Origin: GCA-2709075 sp038146865
GTDB lineage: Bacteria > Pseudomonadota > Alphaproteobacteria > MPNO01 > UBA2964
Assembly (NCBI GenBank): GCA_038146865.1
Contig: JAYQSL010000007.1
Span: 372,001 to 436,000, forward strand
Direction of reading: 5' to 3'
DNA length: 64,000 nt
Shown: positions 9,134 to 17,994 of the stretch, piece by piece
How positions within the stretch are numbered: position 1 is the first letter of the stretch
Layout of the letters: every line of letters starts with the position of its first letter
Made by a program: the position numbers and the translations under genes
Notes under the pieces: generated by a model
Told to the model about the DNA's origin: nothing
Databases searched by the model: none
The model's input: only the letters and a program-made list of their open reading frames with translations

Positions 9134-9921
9134 GATTTTTGGATCGCTCTATAAATCAACCAGAGTCCGCCAATCGTGAGGGGAATGGTCAGGATTTGAC
9201 CCAATGTAATTGGCCCGAAAATTAAGCCCAAATGGGCGTCGGGTTCCCTTACAAACTCCACCGTGAAACGAGAAATTCCGTACCCAAGAAAAAAACAGCC
9301 GGCTACAAGGCCGGGTCGAGATAAAACACTAAATCGATACACCAACACCGCGATTACAGCGAAGAGTATTAAACCTTCTAGCGTTGCCTCATAAAGTTGA
9401 CTGGGATGCCGGGGTTCAGGACCAGCCCCTGGAAATATAACACCCCAAGGAATGGTGGTCTGGCGGCCGTATAGCTCTCCATTGATAAAGTTGGCTACCC
9501 TTCCAAAAAAGAGGCCTATGGGGACACCGGCACATATAAGATCACCAAATGAGAAGATTGAAATTTTATTTTTGCGACAAAAAACACCTGTAGCAACTAA
9601 AACTCCGATAGCGCCGCCATGAAAAGACATCCCGCCGTTCCATACTGCAAGGATTTCCGGGATATTTTGAGCAAAATAGGAAGGCTTGTAAAAGAGAACA
9701 TACCCCAACCTTCCGCCTATAATGACGCCAAGGGTCGCCCATAAAAGAAAGTCATCCACATGCATTCTTGTAATAGAGAGCTTAAATTTTGAAACCAAGA
9801 TTAATGCGTATCGCCACCCAAATATCAAACCGAGTACATACGCAAGAGAGTACCATCTCACGACCACAGGCCCAAATTCGAGTGCAATCGGGTCAATGGC
9901 AGGAAAGGGGATGGCATACAT
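9130..9921 (-). CDS. lgt: Prolipoprotein diacylglyceryl transferase
   Basis: A 263-residue, seven-helix membrane enzyme of normal Lgt length. It shows the Lgt signature GRVANFINGELYGRQT and the essential RLGYVLFY and HGGAIGVL segments. It transfers diacylglycerol from phosphatidylglycerol to the lipobox Cys of prolipoproteins at the inner membrane. It lies 23 nt after hldD and overlaps midA by 4 nt. Confidence 0.97.
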   Translation of the reverse strand: MYAIPFPAIDPIALEFGPVVVRWYSLAYVLGLIFGWRYALILVSKFKLSITRMHVDDFLLWATLGVIIGGRLGYVLFYKPSYFAQNIPEILAVWNGGMSFHGGAIGVLVATGVFCRKNKISIFSFGDLICAGVPIGLFFGRVANFINGELYGRQTTIPWGVIFPGAGPEPRHPSQLYEATLEGLILFAVIAVLVYRFSVLSRPGLVAGCFFLGYGISRFTVEFVREPDAHLGLIFGPITLGQILTIPLTIGGLWLIYRAIQKS

Positions 9922-9944
9922 TATAAAGCTCGCTGAAAGACCTT

Positions 9945-10937
9945 CTATTTATAAGGATCGTCCGATCTCAGGAAACTCTGGACATATTCCCTAACACCCT
10001 CTTCAACCGTCTTAAATTCTGACTTATACCCATGTGCACGAAGCTTGCCGATATCAGCTTGGGTGAAGTACTGATATTTTTCCCTAATCTCTATCGGGGT
10101 CTCGACATATTGGATTTGTGGGGTTTTACCCATTGCCAAATAGACAGCGTTGACAAGTTCATCAAAGGACTGGGCTCTACCAGTTCCAAGATTGAAGAGA
10201 CCTGAAATTTGTGGGTTTTTCAAAAGCCAAAGAATTACCTTTATACAGTCTCCCACCCAGATAAAATCCCGCATCTGTCCGCCATCTGAATAAAGTGGAT
10301 TATGGGATTTAAATAAGACTGCAGGACCCCCAGCTTTTATTTCTTTAAAGTTTTTTAGAGCAACGCTTATCATATTATTTTTATGATATTCATTTGGGCC
10401 GTAAACATTGAAAAATTTTAGTCCCACCCATTGCGACTCATACTCTTCAGAAATCCAGTTTTCCGTTTTTCTTGCTACCCATCTGTCAAAAAGATGTTTG
10501 CTCCATCCGTATGCATTGAGGGGTCTCAATTTCGACAATTCGAGTCGACTTGCATTATCTAAAAAACCATTTTCACCTGCACCATAGGTTGCGGCAGATG
10601 AAGCGTAGATGAAGGGAATCTTCTCCGTTTTGCATATATTCCATAGAGAGCACGAAAGTCGAAAGTTTTGCTCAATAATTAGGTCAGCATTTAACTCTGT
10701 CGTGGCTGATATCGCGCCCATATGCAGAAGAGCATCAACTCGCGTCGCGTTGCTTTTGATATAAGATTCGAGGTGCTCTGGAGGAATGATGTCGACTAAA
10801 TCACGTTTCGCAATATTCCGCCATTTGTCATCGCTTCCTAGCCTGTCGCAGACGACGATATCCCCTGCGGCGCTCTCTTCCAGCCCTGCTACAAGGTTTG
10901 AACCTATAAAACCTGCCCCACCAGTCACGACATACAT
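9945..10937 (-). CDS. hldD: ADP-glyceromanno-heptose 6-epimerase
   Basis: A 330-residue extended SDR. The Rossmann motif is TGGAGFIGSNL at the N-terminus. The catalytic pair is YGWSK (YxxxK). Family-specific segments include FIYASSAATYG, FFNVYGPNEYHK, GGQMRDFIWVGD and FNLGTGRAQSFDELV. It converts ADP-D-glycero- to ADP-L-glycero-manno-heptose for lipopolysaccharide inner core, which implies a heptose-containing outer membrane. It is the first gene of the operon with lgt, midA and pgeF, divergent from the ubiK-like gene. Confidence 0.93.
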   Translation of the reverse strand: MYVVTGGAGFIGSNLVAGLEESAAGDIVVCDRLGSDDKWRNIAKRDLVDIIPPEHLESYIKSNATRVDALLHMGAISATTELNADLIIEQNFRLSCSLWNICKTEKIPFIYASSAATYGAGENGFLDNASRLELSKLRPLNAYGWSKHLFDRWVARKTENWISEEYESQWVGLKFFNVYGPNEYHKNNMISVALKNFKEIKAGGPAVLFKSHNPLYSDGGQMRDFIWVGDCIKVILWLLKNPQISGLFNLGTGRAQSFDELVNAVYLAMGKTPQIQYVETPIEIREKYQYFTQADIGKLRAHGYKSEFKTVEEGVREYVQSFLRSDDPYK

Positions 10938-11071
10938 TTTGCTAAGCTCCTGCTGACCAGGCTTAATTTATAGGTTTTGCTTAGCTGCGCTTCAAGTCTC
11001 AGTATATTATTGCTTGAGTCCTTGGCTCTAGAGCCCTACTTTAATTTTATTGGGATAGCAGAGGACTAGTT

Positions 11072-11410
11072 ATGCAGTCTAAGAATAAATTCTTTGATGA
11101 CGCTGCCAAAATGTTCGGGGGAACGGCCAGCGCGTTAATTGGCCTTAGGAGAGAGATTGAGACTTTAATACAACAGCAATTTGAACGCTTTTTAGCATCG
11201 ATGGATTTGGTTACGCGTGACGAATTTGAGGCAGTAAGACAGATGGCTCTCAAGGCTCGCAGTGAACAAGAGACACTTGTCGCCCGGATCGAGCTTCTCG
11301 AAAAGAAAATTGATGCTAAGCAAATCCCTAAAAGGCGAAAAACCACCGGTTCTAAGGTGTCCACTTCGGCCTCGGGTGAACGGGCAAGGAGCAAAAGGAC
11401 AAGTAAATAG
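11072..11410 (+). CDS. Accessory factor UbiK-like (BMFP domain) protein
   Basis: A 112-residue protein of the BMFP/DUF526 type. The N-terminal part (DDAAKMFGGTASALIGLRRE) is amphipathic. The middle (LVTRDEFEAVRQMALKARSE) leads into a heptad-rich coiled coil (LVARIELLEKKIDA), and a basic Ser/Lys-rich tail ends it. UbiK proteins assist the soluble ubiquinone-biosynthesis complex and bind membranes through the N-terminal helix. The gene is divergent from hldD-lgt and followed by ybjN, a neighbourhood common in alphaproteobacteria. The tail is longer and more basic than in enterobacterial UbiK. Confidence 0.8.
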   Translation: MQSKNKFFDDAAKMFGGTASALIGLRREIETLIQQQFERFLASMDLVTRDEFEAVRQMALKARSEQETLVARIELLEKKIDAKQIPKRRKTTGSKVSTSASGERARSKRTSK

Positions 11411-11590
11411 ATTTTACCGCTCTGCCCTTAGAAAGCTTTTCCACAAGAAAATTTATGAAACTTCTTAACAAAGGTTGCGTGTTGGCAAACCATTTGGCAC
11501 CCTATATATGGTGCTTCGGGGCTATCTTAGCACTAGATATTTTAATGAGCCTTTGGTTTAGGCTAAAATAATGTGTTCGAAAGGGTTTGA

Positions 11591-12097
11591 ATGGCGAGCT
11601 TAGCTCTAAACGAAGTTGATGGAAAAGCTTCAAATCCAATAGATATTATAGAGCAGATGGCCGTAGCCAATGATTGGCTCCATGATAGGCAATCTGATGA
11701 AGAGATAGTAATCGATGTGGCAGGAAAATTGGCAGACTTTCGGCTCTTTTTCACGTGGCTAGATCATATTTCAGCAATGCATTTTGCGTGTGCCTTCGAG
11801 TTAAATATTCCCGACGGTAGGCGAGGAGTCATTTATGAATTGCTGGCCAAAATTAATGAGGGCCTGGCTGTTGGTCATTTTGATCTTTGGGCCGATCGTG
11901 GTTTGCCTGTGTTTCGTGCAGCCCTGCTCCTCAGGGGTAGCGGCGGGGCTAATGTTGAACAATTGGAAGATTTGGTTGATATCGGTCTTACAGAAAGTGA
12001 AAAATTTTATCCAGCCTTTCAATACGTCACCTGGGGAGGCAAAAGCCCTGAGGAAGCGGTGGGTGCAGCACTTTTCGAAACCGTAGGTGAGGCATAG
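11591..12097 (+). CDS. YbjN domain-containing protein
   Basis: A 168-residue soluble protein of the YbjN family. It has the expected two-layer pattern: a β-rich first half (EEIVIDVAGKLADFRLFFTW) and a second half with GRRGVIYELLAKINEGLAVGHFDLW. YbjN proteins resemble secretion chaperones; a type III chaperone-like fold is known, and the cellular role in alphaproteobacteria is not settled. It sits between the ubiK-like gene and proC with only 8 nt before proC, so it is probably co-transcribed with proC. An inverted repeat GCACC/GGTGC with an AT-only loop at 11497-11514 lies in its upstream region. Confidence 0.85.
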   Translation: MASLALNEVDGKASNPIDIIEQMAVANDWLHDRQSDEEIVIDVAGKLADFRLFFTWLDHISAMHFACAFELNIPDGRRGVIYELLAKINEGLAVGHFDLWADRGLPVFRAALLLRGSGGANVEQLEDLVDIGLTESEKFYPAFQYVTWGGKSPEEAVGAALFETVGEA

Positions 12098-12105
12098 ATA
12101 AATCG

Positions 12106-12918
12106 ATGAAGAGCCAACCAATTCTTCTGGTCGGCTGTGGGAAAATGGGCGGTGCCCTTTTGGACGGTTGGTTGTCCAAAGGAATGGCCGAGAATGACTT
12201 GATAGTCATTGAACCGCATGGGTTCAACCGAACAGGTATTAGGTCTGGGATAACAGTCTTAGAAGACCTAAAAGATTTAAAAACCGATTTTTCGCCTGAA
12301 GTCATCTTGTTCGCCGTAAAACCCCAAGTTTTAGACACGGTGGTCCCTCTCTACAAAAATTTTAAGGCCGAAGGTCTGGTTTACATTTCGATAGCGGCGG
12401 GACGAACTCTAGCTTCGTACGAAAGTTTATTGGGAAGTGATGCGGGAATAATACGGGTGATGCCCAATACCCCTGCCTCGATAGGTCAAGGAATATCGGT
12501 TGCGTGCGGTAATCGTAATGTCACTGATGCGCAGAAAGAGAATTGCCTGGAGCTTTTTAAGGCAGTGGGAGTTACCGCTTGGATAGATGAAGAGGGTTTG
12601 ATGGATCCGGTGACTGCGGTCTCCGGGAGCGGACCTGCTTATGTTTTTTTACTAATTGAGGCGCTTACCGAAGCTGGCTTACGAGCAGGCCTTGAGCGGG
12701 AGTTTGCCGAGAAGCTCGCTAAAGTTACTGTTGCTGGATCTGGCGCGTTGGCGCTCGAAGCGCGGGAGAGCCCTGCGAATCTTCGCGAGGCAGTAACAAG
12801 TCCCGGGGGAACCACTTCCGCCGCATTAGATGTGCTAATGGGTGAGAGTGGTATGAAAAAATTAATGGAGCAGGCGGTTCAAGCGGCGACCTTGCGATCG
12901 CGTATTTTGGCTAAATGA
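12106..12918 (+). CDS. proC: Pyrroline-5-carboxylate reductase
   Basis: A 270-residue reductase of normal length. The dinucleotide-binding motif GCGKMGGALLDGW is at the N-terminus, and FAVKPQ, RVMPNTPASIGQG and the C-terminal signature VSGSGPAYVFLLIEAL with SPGGTTSAALDVL are all present. It reduces pyrroline-5-carboxylate to proline with NAD(P)H in the cytoplasm. It follows ybjN by 8 nt and overlaps the convergent sigma-32 paralogue by 8 nt at its 3' end. Confidence 0.97.
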   Translation: MKSQPILLVGCGKMGGALLDGWLSKGMAENDLIVIEPHGFNRTGIRSGITVLEDLKDLKTDFSPEVILFAVKPQVLDTVVPLYKNFKAEGLVYISIAAGRTLASYESLLGSDAGIIRVMPNTPASIGQGISVACGNRNVTDAQKENCLELFKAVGVTAWIDEEGLMDPVTAVSGSGPAYVFLLIEALTEAGLRAGLEREFAEKLAKVTVAGSGALALEARESPANLREAVTSPGGTTSAALDVLMGESGMKKLMEQAVQAATLRSRILAK

Positions 12919-13768
12919 AATAGCGATCCACCCCGTCTTTCATCTTCTGCGCCCCGTTCGGGCGAAGCAAAGCCCTCATTCTTGCAAGAGCACGGAGTTC
13001 GAGCTGGCGTATGCGTTCTTTAGAAACTCCAAGTTTTTGACCCAAATCTTTGCGGCTTGGTGCTTTCTCTGAGAGGAAACGACTCTTAATAATGGCGAAT
13101 TCTCGTGGAGGTAATACGGCCAAAGCTTCCGATAACCTTTGTTTCCACAACTTAGTCTCTGTGGAAGATATCAATTTCTCTTCTGGGTTGGGGTCTTCAG
13201 AAGATAAATTGTGAATGTTGTCGGGTGTGTTAGCTCCAGCTGAGTCCAGTGATTGGTCTGACCATTTTATGCGCTTTGCAAGGGAGATGACCTCATTCAA
13301 CTTTACGTTAAAACGTCTCGAAAGCCACTCCATCAAAGCCTCGTTTGCAGAGTGGTTATCTGGATTTTGATCAGAGCGCTGGTGCAAGTGAAAAAAAAGA
13401 GATTTTTGAGCAGAGCTCGTTCCTATTTTGACTAATGATCGCGAGCGAACGACGTAATCTTGCATTGAAGCTCTTATCCACCACATTGCGTAAGTGGAAA
13501 GACGGACGTTTTTATCGGGATTAAAGCGTTTGATAGCCTCCAGTAATCCTACAATACCCTCCTGTAAAAGTTCTGTGATTGGATGCCCGAAGCGTCGATA
13601 TTTTTTTGCAACGAAAAGCACGAAGCGGAGTTGGCTCAAAATTAGCGCACTTGCGGCGGTTTCGTCGCCCGATTGAACCAGCTTGATTAGACGTTTTTCT
13701 TCGGGAATAGATAAGCGCTTTTGGTCAGCAACAAGTCTGAAGATTGGAGATGATGAAATTGAGGCCAT
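12911..13768 (-). CDS. RNA polymerase sigma-32 family factor, second (RpoH2-like) paralogue
   Basis: A 285-residue sigma-70 family factor of sigma-32 size, lacking region 1.1. Region 2 shows RFVLFVAKKYRRFGHPITELLQEG and RLSTYAMWWIRASMQDYV; region 4 shows SRKDLGQKLGVSKERIRQLELRAL. The start was placed at the ATG at 13768 (MASISSSP); the frame also runs up to a TTG at 13810, which would add an unlikely aromatic leader. The sigma-32-specific RpoH box is altered (AQKSLFFHLHQRS) compared with the other copy at 22950. No strong Shine-Dalgarno sequence is visible. It likely serves a distinct stress regulon, as RpoH2 does in other alphaproteobacteria (inference). Confidence 0.88.
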   Translation of the reverse strand: MASISSSPIFRLVADQKRLSIPEEKRLIKLVQSGDETAASALILSQLRFVLFVAKKYRRFGHPITELLQEGIVGLLEAIKRFNPDKNVRLSTYAMWWIRASMQDYVVRSRSLVKIGTSSAQKSLFFHLHQRSDQNPDNHSANEALMEWLSRRFNVKLNEVISLAKRIKWSDQSLDSAGANTPDNIHNLSSEDPNPEEKLISSTETKLWKQRLSEALAVLPPREFAIIKSRFLSEKAPSRKDLGQKLGVSKERIRQLELRALARMRALLRPNGAQKMKDGVDRYFI

Positions 13769-13780
13769 TATCTTAAAAGG

Positions 13781-13797
13781 GTACCAAAAGTACCAAA
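13781..13797. repeat. Short direct repeat upstream of the second rpoH
   Basis: The octamer GTACCAAA occurs twice with a 9-nt period (13781-13788 and 13790-13797), 13-30 nt upstream of the chosen start of the minus-strand sigma factor. It could be a protein-binding site or a chance repeat; no function is claimed. Confidence 0.3.
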
Positions 13798-13869
13798 TCA
13801 AATAAACCAAATTTTAAACACTCAAAAACGGTTTTTCTGATATGATCAAGAGAGAGGAGGGATCAGAAC

Positions 13870-14469
13870 TTGGCTAAAATCCAGAGCAAAGAGGAAGACC
13901 AAATTTTAAATGTATCGTTAGCTCTTGCTAGAGAGGAAGGGTGGTCTGATGTTACAATCGATAAGATTGCAGAGAGAGCTAATATGCCAAAAAGCAAAGT
14001 GCTCGAGACTTTTCCTGCTACTAAGCACGTGGTCTTGGCTTTGATGAGACATGTTTCTGCCGAGGTTTTCCAGAGTTTAGACCCGGAGGACTCCTGTGAA
14101 CCTACAAGGGACATAATACTTAATGCCCTCATGTGTAGGGTGGAAGTTCTCTCAAAAAATCGTGAGGCTTATACGTCTATTTTTAAGAATCTATTTTTTA
14201 ATCCGAAAGATTCTATCTTTCTTTATTCAGAGATCATGAACATCATGGCAAGGACTCTCGAAATCGCGGGTGTTAGTAACTCGGGATTGCTGGGCACCCT
14301 TCGTAGAAAGGCGCTTGCTGCCATATATTTGTCGACGTTACGGATTTGGATTGCTGATGATAGTCCAGGCTTTGCGCGGACTATGTCATTTTTAGATAAA
14401 CGACTTCTGGAAGCAGAATCAATGGAGGGTTTCGTCCAGAACTTGCAACGGGTTGCGAGAGTTTCTTAG
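13870..14469 (+). CDS. TetR/AcrR family transcriptional regulator
   Basis: A 199-residue protein. The N-terminal ~55 residues form a TetR helix-turn-helix (ILNVSLALAREEGWSDVTID, then KIAERANMPKSKVLETFPA). The C-terminal part is a helical ligand/dimer domain with LRRKALAAIYLSTLRIWIADD. The start is a TTG at 13870, supported by an AGGAGG Shine-Dalgarno sequence 9 nt upstream (13855-13860). It is divergent from the second rpoH across a ~100-bp region and ends 4 nt into the convergent histidine kinase gene. Its ligand and target are unknown; a COQ9-like role is possible because COQ9 shares the fold, but typical COQ9 motifs were not seen. Confidence 0.82.
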   Translation: MAKIQSKEEDQILNVSLALAREEGWSDVTIDKIAERANMPKSKVLETFPATKHVVLALMRHVSAEVFQSLDPEDSCEPTRDIILNALMCRVEVLSKNREAYTSIFKNLFFNPKDSIFLYSEIMNIMARTLEIAGVSNSGLLGTLRRKALAAIYLSTLRIWIADDSPGFARTMSFLDKRLLEAESMEGFVQNLQRVARVS

Positions 14470-15779
14470 ATAGGAAGTTTAATCTTAACCCTTGCCCCTC
14501 CCAGAGGAGAGTCGGAAATATCAATAGTACCCCCATGGGAAAGCACTATATCTCTAGCAATAGTGAGTCCGAGTCCTGTTCCTCCTATATCAGGAGGCCT
14601 CTCTGACTCGAGGCGGGTAAACGGTTGAAATACCGTTTTTCGAGCTATTTCGGGTATGCCTGGACCATCATCGTCAATGTGAAAGGTAATACTGTTAATG
14701 GAGTCAATTACTTCGACTTCGATCCGTGAACCGTAGGTTGCCGCGTTGTTGATAAGATTTGAAATACAACGCCTAAAACCAATGGGTCGAAGTTCCATGT
14801 GGAGTTTTTTGCTGCATATAATTTGAATTTTGATTTTGTCAGACTCGGTTTTATTCGCAATGTCTTCTAAAAGTTCGAGCAAATGGATCTTTTCCGCTTT
14901 TTCTGTGCTGTCTCCACGGGCGAAAGACAAATATTCCTCCACTAATTTTTCCATTTCGACGACGTCTTGCTCCAAGGCATCGATTTCCTCAGACTTCTGC
15001 AACATCGCTAGTTGAAGTTTTATACGTGTTAGGGGAGTGCGAAGGTCATGAGAAACACCAGATAGCATTGCGGTTCTTTGTTCGATGTTCCGCAGGACTC
15101 GGGCCCGCATGAGGCTAAAAGCCGCCGCTGCCTGTCTTATCTCTGTTGCTCCCTCTGGTTTGAAATCGGGCACATCTCGCCCCTTTCCAAACGCATCAAC
15201 TGCTCTCGCTAGTCGTCTAATAGGCCTTACCTGGTTTCTCATGAACACAGTGGCAATTGCAAAAAGAAGGAGGGAAGTCCCCACCATCCACATTATAAAA
15301 ATGTATGTTGTAGAGCTGAAAAGTCGTTCCTCGTGAACTCTGGCTTCTAGGATCCCGTCAGGCAGCTGGACGAAAATTGAGACCGTTCTGGGCAGCGAAT
15401 TAATTTCAATTCTAAATGGTTTCCGAACCCGTTCCCGCAGCGCATCGCCAAGGCGCCTTTCTATAAGACTTTTGCCCCGGTCAAAACCGCGATTAGGGAA
15501 AATTTTTCCCCTCTGGAATTCAATATTGAGGGCTAAGGTCTGTGCCGCAGATTTAATGATCCAGGCCTCATTCTCCATCCCCGGGAAATGACGCCTCTGG
15601 TCGATCACACTGCTTATTTCTCCCGCGACCGAAGCTGCTAGTCTGCGGGTAACAGTCTCCCAGTGACGATCATAAAATATCCAGGTTGCTACCACCTGCA
15701 GCAGCACTAGGGGAGTAACTATTATTAAGATTGATCTCCCCAAAAGTGATCTTGGTAAATATTTCTTGAGGGAAAACAT
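14466..15779 (-). CDS. EnvZ-like sensor histidine kinase
   Basis: A 437-residue kinase starting at the ATG at 15779, 5 nt after the response-regulator stop. Order of parts: an N-terminal membrane helix (SILIIVTPLVLLQVVATWIF), a periplasmic region of ~120 residues, a second helix, a HAMP domain (RPIRRLARAVDAFGKGRD), a HisKA domain with phosphoacceptor His in GVSHDLRTPL (about residue 244), and a HATPase domain with NLINNAATYG, DDGPGIP and GGTGLGLTIA. It is an OmpR-partner type kinase. An alternative ATG at 15851 would overlap the regulator gene by 67 nt. Confidence 0.93.
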   Translation of the reverse strand: MFSLKKYLPRSLLGRSILIIVTPLVLLQVVATWIFYDRHWETVTRRLAASVAGEISSVIDQRRHFPGMENEAWIIKSAAQTLALNIEFQRGKIFPNRGFDRGKSLIERRLGDALRERVRKPFRIEINSLPRTVSIFVQLPDGILEARVHEERLFSSTTYIFIMWMVGTSLLLFAIATVFMRNQVRPIRRLARAVDAFGKGRDVPDFKPEGATEIRQAAAAFSLMRARVLRNIEQRTAMLSGVSHDLRTPLTRIKLQLAMLQKSEEIDALEQDVVEMEKLVEEYLSFARGDSTEKAEKIHLLELLEDIANKTESDKIKIQIICSKKLHMELRPIGFRRCISNLINNAATYGSRIEVEVIDSINSITFHIDDDGPGIPEIARKTVFQPFTRLESERPPDIGGTGLGLTIARDIVLSHGGTIDISDSPLGGARVKIKLPI

Positions 15780-15784
15780 CCTCC

Positions 15785-16480
15785 TTAAAAATTTTGGTCG
15801 GTTTGGAGAACGTATCCGCGGCCTCGAATAGTTCTTAGATAGCGGGGCCATCGGGGAGTTGGTTCTATTTTTCTTCTCAGGCGCGTCACCTGCACGTCAA
15901 CAGTGCGTTCACTACCCTCAGCTTGACTTTCCTCGAGCAGTACTTCTCTGCTCACAACTTTCCCGCTACTCTCTGCTAAAATGCACAACAAATTTCCTTC
16001 CAAAGACGTAAGGTGCACTAACGAGCCGTTTCGTTTTAGGACTTTGTTCTCACAATCGAAAACACAATCTCCAAATAGAACTTTTCTTGGGGTGCGGGTA
16101 AGCAAGTTTGATTTGGTTAGATTAAGGATATTCTCGATACGTAATAATAGTTCTCTTGGGTCAAAAGGTTTTGGTAGATAATCATTGACCCCCTGCTCTA
16201 GGCCAGCGATCCTATCCTCAACCTCTCCCCTTGCAGTCAACATTAGGATGGGAACCGAGTTTGTTGCCCGAATTGAGCGGGTGAAGGCATACCCGTCTTC
16301 ACCTGGCATCATAACGTCGAGAATAATCAGGTCAAAATTTAGCGACTTCAATATTCTTCTCGCATGGGCCGAGTTGGAGGCAAGTGCCACCAGGAACCCA
16401 TTGTCAGTCAGATATTGTCGGAGGAGTTCTCTAAGGCGGCTATCATCATCTACGACCAAAATATGTGTGGGACGTTCCAT
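15785..16480 (-). CDS. OmpR-family response regulator
   Basis: A 231-residue regulator. The receiver domain has the acidic pocket DDD at residues 11-13, phosphoacceptor Asp55 in LIILDVMMPGEDGY, and the LPKPFD lysine. The C-terminal winged-helix DNA-binding domain includes SREVLLEE, RTVDVQVTRLRRKIE and IRGRGYVL. It is encoded directly before its kinase with 5 nt between them, so the pair is co-transcribed. The resemblance is to OmpR/EnvZ; the signal and regulon cannot be read from the sequence. Confidence 0.94.
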   Translation of the reverse strand: MERPTHILVVDDDSRLRELLRQYLTDNGFLVALASNSAHARRILKSLNFDLIILDVMMPGEDGYAFTRSIRATNSVPILMLTARGEVEDRIAGLEQGVNDYLPKPFDPRELLLRIENILNLTKSNLLTRTPRKVLFGDCVFDCENKVLKRNGSLVHLTSLEGNLLCILAESSGKVVSREVLLEESQAEGSERTVDVQVTRLRRKIEPTPRWPRYLRTIRGRGYVLQTDQNF

Positions 16481-16694
16481 AATCTATTATTACATAAAAA
16501 TTTTAACTTTCCGACTGATTCTAGGGGTTGGACTTTCAAGGCTCGTTGAAAACTTTGGATGTAATCGTTTTCACGATTGGAATTTTCAACTTTTTATAAT
16601 CCACAAGCAAGAGAATAACTCTCGGGGGCTCTTCATGCCATTTTATCAGCCGGCAGCAATCGGTAAATGAAAACGAAGTATCACTTGACCGAAT

Positions 16695-16765
16695 ATGATC
16701 GGGGCTTTAAAAGCCATCCTGGGTCATAGCCCCCCAACGGGTTACGGCTCTTCTGGAAGGGAGAG
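16695..16765 (+). promoter_or_regulatory. Structured 5' leader of serC (candidate serC-motif RNA)
   Basis: Overlapping inverted repeats sit directly upstream of serC. GGGGCT (16701-16706) can pair with AGCCCC (16728-16733). AGCC (16728-16731) can instead pair with GGCT (16746-16749), around an inner CCC/GGG stem (16733-16735 with 16739-16741). GGCTT/AAGCC (16703-16715) forms a third small stem. The first two are mutually exclusive, as in attenuator-like leaders. A conserved serC RNA motif is known upstream of serC-serA in alphaproteobacteria; whether this matches it needs a covariance search. A good Shine-Dalgarno sequence (AAGGGAG, 16757-16763) follows. Confidence 0.4.
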
Positions 16766-16770
16766 TTCTT

Positions 16771-17952
16771 ATGTTAGATAGTAAAATAGATACGCGGCCT
16801 TCGCGTAGGCCTGAAAACCCATGCTTTTCTTCTGGGCCTTGTGCGAAGAGGCCGGGGTGGACCATAGCTGGCTTGGAACAAGCACTAGTTGGCCGATCTC
16901 ATAGGTCCAAAGACGGAAAAGCACGGTTACAAGAATTAATTGATCGCAACAGAGACTTGCTTGGTATTCCCAACGAATATCGGATCGGAATCGTGCCCGC
17001 GTCCGACACTGGCGCAGTGGAGATGGCTTTGTGGTCATTACTTGGGCACCGGGGGGTCGATGTGCTGGCTTGGGAGAGCTTCGGAGATGGTTGGGTCTCA
17101 GATATTTGCAAGCAACTCGGGCTTCAAGACGTCAATACCATAAAAGCGGACTACGGAGAACTGCCTGATCTATCCTGTATCGACTGGTCTCGGGACGTCG
17201 TTTTCACCTGGAATGGTACGACTTCTGGGGTCCGCGTTCCCAACGATCATTGGATCGATAGCGATCGGGAAGGGTTGGCAATTTGCGACGCTACCTCTGC
17301 GGTTTTTGCCATGCCCCTCCCCTGGGATAAGCTGGATGTCGTGACCTGGTCTTGGCAAAAAGTCATGGGCGGTGAGGCTCAACACGGGATGATTGTTCTT
17401 TCTCCCAAAGCAATTGAGAGATTAGAAAACTACTCCCCACCATGGCCTATGCCCAAAATTTTTCGTCTCACCAATGGATCAAAACTTATTGAAGGCATTT
17501 TTAAAGGGGAGACAATAAATACACCGTCGATGCTTTGTGCCGAAGATGCATTAGATGGTTTGCGTTGGGCTGAGACCGTCGGGGGTCTTGCTGCTTTAAT
17601 AGAACGGTCGAATTCAAATTTGGAAGCTATCGTCGACTGGGTTGAGAAATCAGATTGGATAGAATTTTTGGCTAAAGATTCAGCCACACGCTCTAACACC
17701 TCTGTTTGTTTGTCTATCGTCGATCCATGGTTTTTAGAACTCGATCCCAAACTCCAGAGTATGGTGCCAAAAAGGATAGAAACCTTATTGGAAGCCGAAG
17801 GCGTTGCTTATGATATCAATGGTTACCGATCTGCTCCGCCTGGATTAAGGCTATGGGCAGGAGCGACGGTAGAACGCTCCGATTTGGAGGCCCTATTTCC
17901 CTGGCTAGACTGGGCCTACCTGATGATAAGAGAAGAGATGACCCAAGGATAA
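16771..17952 (+). CDS. serC: Phosphoserine aminotransferase
   Basis: A 393-residue fold-type I PLP enzyme of the alphaproteobacterial SerC group. It begins with RRPENPCFSSGPCAKRPGW, typical of this subfamily. The PLP region includes CDATSAVFAMPLPWDKLDV and the lysine in SWQKVMGGEAQHGMIVLSP. It converts 3-phosphohydroxypyruvate and glutamate to phosphoserine and 2-oxoglutarate. It is followed by serA after ~40 nt, forming a two-gene serine pathway operon with the structured leader upstream. Confidence 0.95.
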   Translation: MLDSKIDTRPSRRPENPCFSSGPCAKRPGWTIAGLEQALVGRSHRSKDGKARLQELIDRNRDLLGIPNEYRIGIVPASDTGAVEMALWSLLGHRGVDVLAWESFGDGWVSDICKQLGLQDVNTIKADYGELPDLSCIDWSRDVVFTWNGTTSGVRVPNDHWIDSDREGLAICDATSAVFAMPLPWDKLDVVTWSWQKVMGGEAQHGMIVLSPKAIERLENYSPPWPMPKIFRLTNGSKLIEGIFKGETINTPSMLCAEDALDGLRWAETVGGLAALIERSNSNLEAIVDWVEKSDWIEFLAKDSATRSNTSVCLSIVDPWFLELDPKLQSMVPKRIETLLEAEGVAYDINGYRSAPPGLRLWAGATVERSDLEALFPWLDWAYLMIREEMTQG

Positions 17953-17994
17953 ATCCGGTCAGAGTTCTAATTTAAATTTAGCAAGGTGGTGAAA

